Shown here: positions 50,074 to 58,813 of the stretch, piece by piece | How positions within the stretch are numbered: position 1 is the stretch's first letter | Layout: each line of letters opens with the position of its first letter | NCBI RefSeq assembly: GCF_000720115.1 | Contig: NZ_JOIR01000034.1 | Coordinates: 41,987 to 105,986, forward strand | Source of the DNA: Streptomyces sp. NRRL F-2580 | GTDB taxonomy: Bacteria > Actinomycetota > Actinomycetes > Streptomycetales > Streptomycetaceae | Reading direction: 5' to 3' | Length of the DNA stretch: 64,000 bases | The notes under the pieces: model-generated | Told to the model about the DNA's origin: nothing | Database searches by the model: none | The model's input: the letters and a program-made list of their open reading frames with translations, nothing else | Position numbers and translations under genes: made by a program

Positions 50074-50547
50074 TCAGTTCGCGCGGCGCCGCACGGCGTA
50101 CAGGGCTGCCGCACCGGCGAGGACCAGACCGGCGGCCCCCGCTCCCAGGGCCGTGGTGGTCGCGGAGGAGCCAGTATGCGCGAGCTCGGCCGCCCCCTCG
50201 GCGGCGGCGGGGCCGGGCTCGGACGGGGAGGCGCTGGGCTGGGGACCGGCCGTCCCCGGGCTCGACGCGGAGACGCTGGGCGCGGCGCTGGGCGCGGCGC
50301 TGGGGGCCGCGCTCTTCGCGCCCGCACCCGCGCTCGGCGGGGTGCTGACCGAGGGAGACGGCTTGGCCCCGCCCTCGCTGGGAGAGGCGGCGGCCGGAAC
50401 GCTGACCGAGGGAGCCGGCGCCGGCGAGCTCCCGCTCGCGGCGGAGGCCGGCCCGGCGAGGGAGACGGCCACTGCGGCCGCGGCAGCGGTGACGGCCGCC
50501 CGGCGGACGGCCAGGGGGACGCGCTGGACACGCTTCAGGTTCTTCAA
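50074..50547 (-). CDS. Cell-wall-anchored protein with LAXTG-type sortase motif
   Basis: This is a 157-residue protein; I chose TTG at 50547 because GGAG lies 7 nt upstream. The signal peptide (KNLKRVQRVPLAVRR...AVAVSLAGPASA) precedes a Pro/Ser/Ala-rich spacer with SAAPSAAPSAAPS. The end is LAHTG followed by a hydrophobic helix (ALGAGAAGLVLAGAAALYAV) and RRR, a sorting signal of the LAXTG type used by Streptomyces class E sortases. It has no globular domain and is likely a surface stalk or a signal receiver for the sigma factor operon. Confidence 0.85.
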   Translation of the reverse strand: MKNLKRVQRVPLAVRRAAVTAAAAAVAVSLAGPASAASGSSPAPAPSVSVPAAASPSEGGAKPSPSVSTPPSAGAGAKSAAPSAAPSAAPSVSASSPGTAGPQPSASPSEPGPAAAEGAAELAHTGSSATTTALGAGAAGLVLAGAAALYAVRRRAN

Positions 50548-50590
50548 GGTGGTTCTCCACGGTCGGGTCGAGGGCACGGAACTGCGCCCT

Positions 50591-52174
50591 TCACCCCCGC
50601 ACGACGCGCGACCCCCCGGGAGGTTGCCGCCGATCCGGAAAAACTTTCCGGCCGGTTTCCGGCAGCGCGCCCGGGCCGCCGCCCAAACCGCCCCGCAGGG
50701 CGGCTCCCAGGGTGGCGACGCCCTCCTCGATCTCCCCGGCCGAGCCCGCCGCGTAGCCGAGGATCAGGCCCGGCGGGCCCGGCCGGACGCGGTGCCAGGA
50801 CAGCGGATGGGCCTTGACGCCCAGGGTCAGCGCCGCCGAGGCCAGGGCCGTGTCCTCGAAGCCGGCGCCGTCGAAGGTGACCATCAGGTGCAGGCCGGCC
50901 GCCGCGCCGTGCACCCGGGCCCCCGGCAGGTGCTCGGCGAGCGCCCGGAGCATGACGTCGCGGCGCCGGCGGTGGCGGCGCCGGACGTGGCGCAGGTGCC
51001 GCTCCAGCTCGCCCGAGTCCATCAGCCGGGCGAGGACCAGCTGGGCGAGGACCGGGTTGCCGAGGTCGGCGTAGCGCTTGGCGGCGGTCACCGCGTCGCG
51101 CAGCCGCGGTGGCACCAGGAGCCAGCCCAGGCGCAGGGCGGGGGCGAGGAGTTTGGAGACGCTCCCGGCGTAGCAGACGGCCTCGGGCAGCAGGGCGCGC
51201 AGCGCGGGGACGGGTGCGCGGTCGTAGCGGTGCTCGGCGTCGTAGTCGTCCTCGATGACCAGGCCCCCGGCGGCCGCCCAGCCGAGCAGGTCCCCGCGCC
51301 GCCCGCCGTCGAGGACCACCCCGGTCGGGAACTGGTGCGCCGGAGTGAGCAGCACGGCCCGTGCCCCGCTCGCGCGGAGCCCGGCGACGTCGAGCCCGGC
51401 CTCGTCCACCCGTACGGGAACGGTCTCCAGCCGCCCGTACTCCAGCTGCTGCCGGGCCCCGAGCGAGCCGGGGTCCTCCACCGCGACGCGGTGCACGCCC
51501 TCCTCGCGCAGGACCTGCGCCAAAAGCGCCAGGGCCTGGGCCACGCCCGCGACGATCACCACCTCGTCGGGGTCGGCGCGGAAGCCGCGGTTGCGGGCCA
51601 GCCAGCCGGCGACCGCCGCGCGCAGGGCGGGCGCGCCCTGGGGGTTGCCGTAGCCGAAGTCAGCCGGGGTCAGGCCGGCGAGCACCCGGCGCTCGGCCTG
51701 CAGCCAGGCCGTACGGGGGAAGGCCGTGAGGTCGGGGACCCCGGGCGAGAGGTCGATCCGGCAGGGCACGGCGCGCAGCGCGTCCACCAGCCCGCCGCGG
51801 TCCGGGGCGGGCGTCGCCCCCGCCGCCGGGGGCGGGGCGGCGACGACCACGGTGCCGCCGCGGCCCCGGCCGCGGACCTGGCCGGTCTCCGCGAGGCGCT
51901 GGTAGGCCTCGGTGACGAGACCGCGGGAGACGCGCAGTTCGGCGGCGAGGACGCGGCTGGCCGGGAGCCTGCTGCCGACGGGCAGCGTGCCGTCGGCGAT
52001 GGCGGCGCGGAGCCGGCCCGCCAGCCAGTCGGTGCGGCCGCCCGGCGGGGCCTGGCCGAGGTCGAGCTGGAGGAAGTCCGAGCCGCTCGGGCTCGCGGAC
52101 CCGTCGGTTTCGGAGCTCTCGGTTGTGGACCTGGTTTTGGACCCCTGGATCACGCCTTCATTGGACCTGCTCAC
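50591..52174 (-). CDS. MocR/PdxR-type regulator (GntR-aminotransferase fusion)
   Basis: This is a 527-residue fusion. The N-terminal GntR-type winged helix (RLRAAIADGTLPVGSRLPAS, AELRVSRGLVTEAYQRLAETG) is joined to a type I aminotransferase-like domain with the PLP lysine in AGSVSKLLAPALRLGW and IEDDYDAEHRYDR. MocR proteins bind DNA and sense PLP or an amino compound. It starts at the GTG at 52174, only 29 bp from the divergent EamA gene. TGGACC repeats lie across this region and partly inside its first codons, so the real start could be slightly further in. Confidence 0.92.
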   Translation of the reverse strand: MSRSNEGVIQGSKTRSTTESSETDGSASPSGSDFLQLDLGQAPPGGRTDWLAGRLRAAIADGTLPVGSRLPASRVLAAELRVSRGLVTEAYQRLAETGQVRGRGRGGTVVVAAPPPAAGATPAPDRGGLVDALRAVPCRIDLSPGVPDLTAFPRTAWLQAERRVLAGLTPADFGYGNPQGAPALRAAVAGWLARNRGFRADPDEVVIVAGVAQALALLAQVLREEGVHRVAVEDPGSLGARQQLEYGRLETVPVRVDEAGLDVAGLRASGARAVLLTPAHQFPTGVVLDGGRRGDLLGWAAAGGLVIEDDYDAEHRYDRAPVPALRALLPEAVCYAGSVSKLLAPALRLGWLLVPPRLRDAVTAAKRYADLGNPVLAQLVLARLMDSGELERHLRHVRRRHRRRRDVMLRALAEHLPGARVHGAAAGLHLMVTFDGAGFEDTALASAALTLGVKAHPLSWHRVRPGPPGLILGYAAGSAGEIEEGVATLGAALRGGLGGGPGALPETGRKVFPDRRQPPGGSRVVRG

Positions 52175-52181
52175 GGGTCCA
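52126..52181. promoter_or_regulatory. TGGACC direct repeats and inverted copy, likely MocR binding sites
   Basis: TGGACC occurs at 52126, 52138 and 52162 on the plus strand and as GGTCCA at 52176-52181. The third copy and the inverted one form an inverted repeat with 8-bp spacer. MocR proteins often use direct repeats plus an inverted half-site, which fits. Confidence 0.6.
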
Positions 52182-52203
52182 TTGTGGGGCCACGCTGGAT
52201 CTC

Positions 52204-53175
52204 ATGCAGAGAACTTCCGCCTCGATCGCCTCCACCTCCGCCCCGACCTCCGCCGCGGCCTCCACCTCCTTCCGGGATCTGGCCCCCGGCATCACGGGCA
52301 TGGCGCTCGTCGGCAGCAGCGTCACCGTCTCCCGCTCGCTCGTCGACGCCCCGCTGTTCGCCACGCAGGCCGTCCGGTACGCCGCCGCCGCGCTGTTGCT
52401 GGTCGCGCTGGCCCGGGCGGCGCGGGTGCCGGTCCTGCGGCCGCGCGGCCGGGAGTGGCTGTGGCTGGCCGGGATCGCGGCGACCGGGCTGGTGCTGTTC
52501 AACGTGGCCGTCGTGCGCGGGGTGGCGCATGCCGAACCGGCCGTCATCGCCGTCGCGGTGGCCTCCGTACCGATCCTGCTGGGGCTGATCGGGCCGTTCC
52601 TGGAGGGGCGGCGGCCCAGCCATCAGGTGCTGGTGGCGGCTCCGGTGGTGGTGGCCGGGGCGGTGCTGGTCGAGGGAACGGGCCGGACGGACGCCGCCGG
52701 GGTGGGCTGGGCGGCGCTCGCGCTGGGCTGCGAGGCCGGGTTCACCCTCCTCGCCGTCCCGGTGCTGCGCCGGCACGGCGCGTGGGGGGTGTCCGTGCAC
52801 GCGGTGTGGCTGGGGGCACTGATGCTGGCGGGGCTCGCGGTGCTCTTCGAGCGCCCCGCCGACCTGGGGACGCTCGGGACGGCCCAGTGGGCGGCGGCGG
52901 GGTACCTCGCCGTCATGGTGACGGCGGTGGCGTTCCTGCTCTGGTACCGCACCGTCGTGGCCGTGGGCGCGGGCCGCGCCGGGCTGCTGACCGGCGTCGC
53001 GCCGGTGGCCGCAGCCGGCGCCGGGGTCCTCGCCGGCAGCGGGGTCCCGGGACCGGCGGTGTGGCTGGGCCTGTTGGTGGTGGTCGTGGGGCTGGCCGTG
53101 GGTCTGCGCCCGGGCCGCGTCCCCGGGCCGGCCGTGCGCACGCCCCGCGGTGACCGGGGGGCGGCGTCCCCTTGA
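52204..53175 (+). CDS. EamA-family DMT exporter
   Basis: This is a 323-residue 10-helix transporter. An N-terminal Ser/Thr/Ala-rich stretch (ASIASTSAPTSAAASTSF) precedes the first helix. Both EamA halves are evident: GMALVGSSVTVSRSLVDAPL to AEPAVIAVAVASVPILLGL, and WAALALGCEAGFTLLAVPVL to PVAAAGAGVLAGSGV. It is divergent from a MocR regulator that likely senses the exported amino compound or vitamin B6. The TGA at 53173 overlaps the AraC frame. Confidence 0.9.
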   Translation: MQRTSASIASTSAPTSAAASTSFRDLAPGITGMALVGSSVTVSRSLVDAPLFATQAVRYAAAALLLVALARAARVPVLRPRGREWLWLAGIAATGLVLFNVAVVRGVAHAEPAVIAVAVASVPILLGLIGPFLEGRRPSHQVLVAAPVVVAGAVLVEGTGRTDAAGVGWAALALGCEAGFTLLAVPVLRRHGAWGVSVHAVWLGALMLAGLAVLFERPADLGTLGTAQWAAAGYLAVMVTAVAFLLWYRTVVAVGAGRAGLLTGVAPVAAAGAGVLAGSGVPGPAVWLGLLVVVVGLAVGLRPGRVPGPAVRTPRGDRGAASP

Positions 53176-53189
53176 GGGCGCCCGGGCTC

Positions 53190-54065
53190 GTGGATCACAA
53201 TCCGCAGATGCCGACGCCCGTTCGCCACGCGCCCCCGTACAGCAGCTGGATGCGGTACTTCTCCCCCACCGCCAACCACCGCAGACTCGGCCTGGTCTGC
53301 CTCGGGGTGGGGGTGCAGCAGGGCGTGCTGCCGGTGGTCGGCCCGCGCGCCCTCGGCCACCACGTCGCCGTGGTCGTCACCCGCGGCCGTGGCTGGTTCA
53401 GCCACGGCGGCCGGCCGCCGCAGCCGGTGGCCGCGCCCGCGCTGCTGTGGCTGGTGCCGGGAGTGGAACACCACTACGGGCCCGATCCGCGGACCGGCTG
53501 GGACGAGTGCTTCGTGGACTTCGCCGGGCCTGCCGTGGCGGCGTACACCGACCTGGGCTACGTCACCCCGGACCGGCCGCTGGTGCCGCTCGGCGGCACG
53601 GCCGGGGTGCAGCACGTGGTCGACGGGATCGTCCGGGCCGCCCGGCGCGGCGGACCGCTGCTGGAGGTCGAGGCCGCGGCCGCCGTGCACGGGCTGCTCG
53701 TGGCCCTGCGCTACGCCCGTGCCGAGACCTCCCGGCACGGGGACGCCGTGATGGACGCGCTGGCGCGGGACGCCCTGTTGCCGATATCCGTGAGCGAGCA
53801 CGCCGCCCGGCTCGGGATGCCGCTGCCGCAGCTGCGCCGGGCGGTGCGGCGCAGTACCGGGGAGGGGGTCAAGGAGTACCTCCTAGGCATCAGGCTGAGC
53901 CGGGCGAAGGAGCTGCTGGCCCGCACCGACCTGCCGGTCGCCGGGATCGCCCGGCGGGTCGGTTACCAGGACCCGGCCTACTTCAGCCGGCTGTTCAGCC
54001 GCCGCGTGGGCATGGCACCCGTACGCTTCCGCGCCCAGCAGTCGGTCCGGGGGCCGGTCCGCTGA
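53190..54065 (+). CDS. AraC-family transcriptional regulator
   Basis: This is a 291-residue regulator from GTG 53190 (GAGGG upstream); ATG 53208 is an alternative. An N-terminal cupin-like sensor (HHVAVVVTRGRGWFSHGGRP, PALLWLVPGVEHHYGPDP) is followed by a C-terminal double HTH: ISVSEHAARLGMPLPQLRRAV, GVKEYLLGIRLSRAKELLART, AGIARRVGYQDPAYFSRLFSRRVGMAPVRF. The cupin contains several His. It lies directly behind the EamA gene and convergent with a methyltransferase gene, so the target is not clear. Confidence 0.9.
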   Translation: MDHNPQMPTPVRHAPPYSSWMRYFSPTANHRRLGLVCLGVGVQQGVLPVVGPRALGHHVAVVVTRGRGWFSHGGRPPQPVAAPALLWLVPGVEHHYGPDPRTGWDECFVDFAGPAVAAYTDLGYVTPDRPLVPLGGTAGVQHVVDGIVRAARRGGPLLEVEAAAAVHGLLVALRYARAETSRHGDAVMDALARDALLPISVSEHAARLGMPLPQLRRAVRRSTGEGVKEYLLGIRLSRAKELLARTDLPVAGIARRVGYQDPAYFSRLFSRRVGMAPVRFRAQQSVRGPVR

Positions 54066-54069
54066 CCCG

Positions 54070-54699
54070 TCACGGGCTCCGCCGCGCGTAGCAGAAGAGG
54101 TGTTCCTCGGGGCCCGCCAGCGGGGCGGCGGGCTGGAAGGGCGCGGTGTGGTGGTACAGGACCTCCAGGCCACGGTCGGCGAGCCGGGCCAGGTGGTCCG
54201 CCGTGGACAGGCTGCTGACCGTCACCTCGTGGCCCATCCATTCGATGTCCAGGCCCCGGATGTCCCCGGGCACGGTGGCCATCACGAAGTACCCGCCCGG
54301 CGCGACCCAGGAGGCCATGCGGTCCAGTGCCCCGGCCACCTCCGGCTGGTCCATCACCAGGAGGGGGAAGAAGGAGCACACGGCGTCGAACCCGCCCGGC
54401 TCGGGCGTGTACGTCCGCACGTCGGCCTGTTCGAAGCGCGCTCCCGGGACCCGGGTGCGGGCCAGGGCGACCATGGCCGCCGAGACGTCGATGCCGGTCA
54501 CCTCGCAGCCGGCCCGGACCAGCGCCTCGGCGGTGGGCCGCCCGGTACCGCTTCCCACGTCCAGCACACGGGCCCCGCCGGGCAGCCGGGCGGTGAGCCA
54601 GTCGAGCGCAGCGAGCTGGCCGGGCACCCGCCCGAACACGTCCTCGTAGCGCTCCCCCAGCGCGTCGAACACCTCTGCCGCCGACTTGCGTTGACTCAT
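54070..54699 (-). CDS. Class I SAM-dependent methyltransferase
   Basis: This is a 209-residue methyltransferase of the UbiE/Methyltransf_25 type. The SAM motif is RVLDVGSGTGRPTAEALVRAG, followed by VTGIDVSAAMVALARTRVPG, ADVRTYTPEPGGFDAVCSFF and SWVAPGGYFVMATVPG. The first residues (SQRKSAAEVFDALGERYEDVFG) are the usual helical cap for small-molecule substrates. No adjacent gene suggests the substrate. Confidence 0.88.
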   Translation of the reverse strand: MSQRKSAAEVFDALGERYEDVFGRVPGQLAALDWLTARLPGGARVLDVGSGTGRPTAEALVRAGCEVTGIDVSAAMVALARTRVPGARFEQADVRTYTPEPGGFDAVCSFFPLLVMDQPEVAGALDRMASWVAPGGYFVMATVPGDIRGLDIEWMGHEVTVSSLSTADHLARLADRGLEVLYHHTAPFQPAAPLAGPEEHLFCYARRSP

Positions 54700-54763
54700 C
54701 GGTCCGCCCTTCGTCTCGGGGAAACCACCGTACTGAGTGCGGGGCCGGGGCAGGGCCGCTTCG

Positions 54764-57700
54764 TCATGGCCGGTAGCCGATGTTGAGTTCCGCGACCGAG
54801 GTCCACGGATGGCCGGCCACCTCGTTCGTGGCCCTGAGTCTGACGTAGCGGGCGGTGCGCGGGGGGAAGGTGACGTCCTGCTGCGCCGTCGTGTCCGGGA
54901 AGGTGCCGGTGGCGGCGGCCGTGCCCCGAGTGGTGCCGTCGGTGGAGGTGAACACCTGGTAGGCGGCGATGCGTCCGTTGCTCTGCGACTGCCGGGGCAG
55001 GTAGTGGAGGGCGGCGACGTCGTAGGCGGCGCCGAGGTCGAGGGCGATCTCGTGCGGCATCGGTGCGGTGGCGGCGTACCACCTGGTGTGCCAGAGGGTG
55101 GCGGAGTCGCCGTCGAGGACGTTGGCGGCGGCGCCGTTCTCGCCGGCGGTCTCCTGACTGTCGACCGCCTTGACGCTCATCTGCCCCTGTGGGACGAGGA
55201 GTTCGCCGCCGCCGGGCGCTCCGAGGTCGTCCACGGTCAGGTCGTCGAGGGTCAGGTCGGCTTCGTTGTGGGAGTTCTCCGGGGTGACCTTCCGTACGCC
55301 GATCCAGGCATCGGCGCCCGCGGTGAAGGTCCGGGTGAAGACGGTGGGGGTACGGGCCTGGTCCAGGGCGGTGGCGGTCTCGGTGGTCCCGGACCCGGTG
55401 ACGAACCGGTAGTCGCCGCTGAAGCCGCTCTCGTAGGAGAAGGTCACCTTGTACGAGCGGCCCTGGGTGAGCCGCAGGGTCTGCGGGAGGGTGCGGTAGA
55501 CGAGCCCGGTCCGCTCCTCGTGCGACTTGAGGGAGTTCCGGCCGCCGATCACGTCGTCGACGAGCTTGCCGTTCCAGCCGGCCTGTGTGTACGGGGCGTT
55601 GCGCTGGGCGATGTGGGTGCGCGGGTCGGTGGCGGAGCCGCCCGCGCCGCCGAAGGCGAAGGGGCCCCAGCCGGCGTCGGTGTTCTCGAAGTCCTCGGCG
55701 AAGAAGTGGCCGCCGAGCGGGGCGCGGGCGGAGCGGACCACCCGGACGTCGTCCAGGTAGACGGTGCCGGTGCCGGATCCGGCGCCCGCGGACAGCTTGA
55801 GGGTGGCGGTGGACTGTCCGGCGGGAACGTCGAACAGCACCTTCATGCGCTGCGCCTTCGTGCCGTTCTTCTCGCTGCCGCCGAGGCTGTTCGTCAGCGG
55901 CGAGGAGTCGGCGTACACGGAGGCCGCGGCTCCGCCGGCCGGGGTGACGGTGAGGGTGGTGGCCCGGCCCGCGGGGGTGGAGACCCAGACGGAGGCGGCG
56001 TAGGTGCCGGGAGCAAGGCCGGTGAGGTGCTGGGAGACAGCCGGGGTGGTGCCGGGGGCGAAGGTGAGCTCGCTCTGGCCCTGGGCGTTGCGGGCGACGG
56101 CGGCGCCGGTCCCGGTGACGGTCCAGGCTCTCAGATCGCCCGCGTAGAAGGAGGGGTCCTTGACCGGGGTGCCCTCGCCCCACTTCGGGTCGGCCTGTGC
56201 GGGCGCCGCGCCGTCGGTGACCACGTAGGCGGTGCGGGCGGCGGCGTCGATGGTGACCTGGCCCTGGCTCACGGCGAGGTCGCCGACCAGTCGGCGTCCG
56301 GTGTCGGTGAGCCGGTAGAGCTTGGGGGCGGTCCAGCCTGCGGGCAGGGTCCAGGTGGTGGAGCCCGCCTTGTCGTTCCAGTGGTACAGCTTGCCGTCGC
56401 GCGGCAGCAGGTAGGCGTCCCCGGACAGGACGGTGCGGCCGGCCGTGGTGATCCGGCGCTTGTTGCCGGTGGTGGTGACGGTGGTGCCGTTCGCGAGGGT
56501 GACCGTGTCGGCGGTCCGCTTCACGACCGGGGACTCCTGGAGGTACTTGGTCGGCAGGTTGACGGCGAAGGTGGTGTTCAGGAAGGCGGTGAAGTCCTTC
56601 TTGCCCTGCCAGCCCTCGTACGCGGTCACCTCGGCGCCGCCGAGCAGCGGGTCGCGGGCGATCCAGTCGTCCTTGGCGTGGTTGGCGATGAAGCGGGCGA
56701 TGGTGGAGTTGACGCCCTTCAGGTCGCTGCCGCCGTAGTCGACGTCGGCCGCCCAGTGGTGCCAGAGGGACTGCTCGGTGAGGGTGTTGGGGAACTCCGT
56801 CGCCAGCTGGAGGCCGAGCCCGGCGATGTCGCGCTGGAGTCGGCGGGAGACGTAGCCGTCGCCGTACCAGACGTCCACGTAGAGGAAGTCGAGCCCGGGG
56901 GCGGCGGCTTTGAGGTCCTGCAGGCGCCCCAGCCGCCCGCCGGACTGGCCGTCCTTCCTCGTGTCCACGTAGTAGGACTGGTCGAGCCAGTCCCAGCCGA
57001 GTCCGCCGCTCTGGTGGGCCGGGTCGAAGGTGGCCGACACCGGGTACTCCTCGGTGGCGTTGACGTGCACGCCGAAGTCGGCGTTGTAGGCGTGACCGGC
57101 GGTGGTCAGGGCGTTCAGGCCGGCGGCGCCGCCCAGTTCGGAGCCGATGTCCTTGTAGTCCATGTGCGCGGAGTCGTGCCCCTCGGAGGCGTAGCCCTTG
57201 AGGAGGACGAATTGTCCGAGACCGTCGGTGGCCAGGCCGACCCGCTTGGTCTCGTCGAGGGTCTGCGCGAACGGATGGGTGGCCTGGGAGGCGAAGTTGA
57301 AGGGGATCCGCTGCACGACCCGGTCGGCGGTGTCCTGCCAGCCGGTGGGCGGGGTCCAGATGTCCCGGTAGGCGACGGCGGCGTCCTGCCAGTCCACGAC
57401 GGAGTCCGCGTTGCGGTCGGCGGTGACGGCGATACGGGCGTACGGGAGCGGCTCGGTGTCGGTGTCGGCCGCACCCGCCGGGCGGTGGAGCCAGGCGCCG
57501 CTCCACAGTCCGGCGCGGCGGTAGACGCCCTTGTCGGTGATCCGCTTGCTGATCCGGCCGTTCTCGCGGGCGGTGGGGCCGGAGGGCGTGTCGTAGAGGG
57601 AGTTGGAGTCGATGGCGGCGGCCAGCCTGCCGGTGTTGACCAGTCCGTACATCACGGTGGTCGCGGCGGCGTCGACGGGGGTGCTCGCGGTGACGGGGGT

Positions 57701-58213
57701 GAAGGTGTCCCCGGTGCCGGTGGTGGCGGTGTGCATGGTGGCCGTGGAGAGCGCGGCGCCCGGCTGGTCGCTGCGGACGCTGACGAGGTGGTGGTCGGGG
57801 ATCGCGAGGCTGCGTACGCGCAGGGCGGCGGTGTCCTCGATCGCGGTGACCCTGAACTCCACGGTCGAACCGGCCACCTGGATGCGGGCCCTGATGGTCA
57901 CGCCGGAGAAGGCGAGCGCGTAGTCCACGGCGGAGGCGGAGGGGACCGAGGTCACGGCCGGGGTGTAGGTGGTCCCGTTGACCACGATCGCGCTGAGCGG
58001 GTCCTCGTTGCCGTGCAGTACGTCCCCGGTGGCGCGCCGGGTGTAGCCGATGACCCGGGGGAAGCCGCGGTCCACGCTCACGGCCAGCTCGGGCGAGGTG
58101 ATCGTCACGGGTGCGGCGGCCACGGCGGGGGCGGCGGGCGCGGGGGCGGCCACGAGCAGGGTGGCGACCAGACCGGCCGCCGCCGCGGCCGCCGGCCACA
58201 GGGGGATGCGCAT
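54764..58213 (-). CDS. Secreted GH101-like endo-alpha-N-acetylgalactosaminidase with CBM32
   Basis: This is a 1149-residue exported enzyme. The signal peptide (MRIPLWPAAAAAAGLVATL, cleavage near APA) is followed by a beta-sandwich (about 40-300), a barrel with the likely nucleophile Asp in FLYVDVWYGDGY and acid/base Glu in QLATEFPNTLTEQSLW, jelly-roll domains, and a C-terminal F5/8C (CBM32) domain (AGENGAAANVLDGDSATLWH to SVAELNIGYRP). GH101 enzymes remove core-1 O-glycans from Ser/Thr of mucin-type proteins. This is the largest gene in the window and stands alone. Confidence 0.88.
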   Translation of the reverse strand: MRIPLWPAAAAAAGLVATLLVAAPAPAAPAVAAAPVTITSPELAVSVDRGFPRVIGYTRRATGDVLHGNEDPLSAIVVNGTTYTPAVTSVPSASAVDYALAFSGVTIRARIQVAGSTVEFRVTAIEDTAALRVRSLAIPDHHLVSVRSDQPGAALSTATMHTATTGTGDTFTPVTASTPVDAAATTVMYGLVNTGRLAAAIDSNSLYDTPSGPTARENGRISKRITDKGVYRRAGLWSGAWLHRPAGAADTDTEPLPYARIAVTADRNADSVVDWQDAAVAYRDIWTPPTGWQDTADRVVQRIPFNFASQATHPFAQTLDETKRVGLATDGLGQFVLLKGYASEGHDSAHMDYKDIGSELGGAAGLNALTTAGHAYNADFGVHVNATEEYPVSATFDPAHQSGGLGWDWLDQSYYVDTRKDGQSGGRLGRLQDLKAAAPGLDFLYVDVWYGDGYVSRRLQRDIAGLGLQLATEFPNTLTEQSLWHHWAADVDYGGSDLKGVNSTIARFIANHAKDDWIARDPLLGGAEVTAYEGWQGKKDFTAFLNTTFAVNLPTKYLQESPVVKRTADTVTLANGTTVTTTGNKRRITTAGRTVLSGDAYLLPRDGKLYHWNDKAGSTTWTLPAGWTAPKLYRLTDTGRRLVGDLAVSQGQVTIDAAARTAYVVTDGAAPAQADPKWGEGTPVKDPSFYAGDLRAWTVTGTGAAVARNAQGQSELTFAPGTTPAVSQHLTGLAPGTYAASVWVSTPAGRATTLTVTPAGGAAASVYADSSPLTNSLGGSEKNGTKAQRMKVLFDVPAGQSTATLKLSAGAGSGTGTVYLDDVRVVRSARAPLGGHFFAEDFENTDAGWGPFAFGGAGGSATDPRTHIAQRNAPYTQAGWNGKLVDDVIGGRNSLKSHEERTGLVYRTLPQTLRLTQGRSYKVTFSYESGFSGDYRFVTGSGTTETATALDQARTPTVFTRTFTAGADAWIGVRKVTPENSHNEADLTLDDLTVDDLGAPGGGELLVPQGQMSVKAVDSQETAGENGAAANVLDGDSATLWHTRWYAATAPMPHEIALDLGAAYDVAALHYLPRQSQSNGRIAAYQVFTSTDGTTRGTAAATGTFPDTTAQQDVTFPPRTARYVRLRATNEVAGHPWTSVAELNIGYRP

Positions 58214-58387
58214 CGGACCTCCGGGAGTCGGCGCTTCCTTGGCGGAAGACCGCTCGGCACGCAGCCCCGGGCGGTCCGCTCACTGACCTGACAGCTTGCG
58301 GACCGGGGCCGGGCAGGCCCATGGACAAAGCGGAGCGCCGTCCTGGACTTAACTGCGCGTGGAGTGTCCGGAGGGGTGTCCCGGGAG

Positions 58388-58762
58388 TCAGGTGGAGGCG
58401 GGGGCCAGGACCACGGCCGTCCCGTACGCGCACACCTCGGTCCCGACGTCGGCGGCGTCGGTGACGTCGAAGCGCATCATGAGCACGGCGTTCGCGCCAC
58501 GCGCCTTCGCCTGCTCGATGAGCCGCTCCATGGCCTGGTTGCGGGTCTGCACCAGGGTCTTGGTGAGGCCCTTCAGCTCGCCGCCGATCATCGACTTCAG
58601 GCCCGCGCCGATCTGGCTGCCCAGGTGGCGGGAGCGCACGGTGAGGCCGAAGACCTCGCCGATGACCTGCTCGACCCGGTAGCCGGGGACGTCGTTGGTC
58701 GTGACGACGAGGACGCCGGTCTCATGTGCGCCGGCCCCGCCGCCGTAGTCTTCGATACCCAT
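58388..58762 (-). CDS. YbjQ/UPF0145-family protein
   Basis: This is a 124-residue protein of the YbjQ family: VLVVTTNDVPGYRVEQVIGEV, GLTVRSRHLGSQIGAGLKSM, QARNQAMERL-like TRNQAMERLIEQAKARGANAV, and CAYGTAVVL. The fold is that of small pentameric, possibly metal-binding proteins; function is unknown. ATG at 58762. It stands alone between the GH101 gene and a response regulator. Confidence 0.9.
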   Translation of the reverse strand: MGIEDYGGGAGAHETGVLVVTTNDVPGYRVEQVIGEVFGLTVRSRHLGSQIGAGLKSMIGGELKGLTKTLVQTRNQAMERLIEQAKARGANAVLMMRFDVTDAADVGTEVCAYGTAVVLAPAST

Positions 58763-58813
58763 GGCCCCACTCTCGCCCGGGCCGCCGCCGCCCGCATCCG
58801 GGGAGCCGCGCGG

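Noticed and set aside
49157..52588. A 1143-codon open frame on the plus strand across the sigma factor, LAXTG and MocR genes
   Set aside because: It has no recognisable domain and overlaps three clear genes on the other strand; long antisense frames are normal at this GC content.
54737..58291. A 1184-codon open frame on the plus strand through the GH101 region
   Set aside because: It is the antisense shadow of the GH101 gene: composition is Gly/Val/Arg-rich without domains, and the minus strand frame has a signal peptide, motifs and a CBM32.
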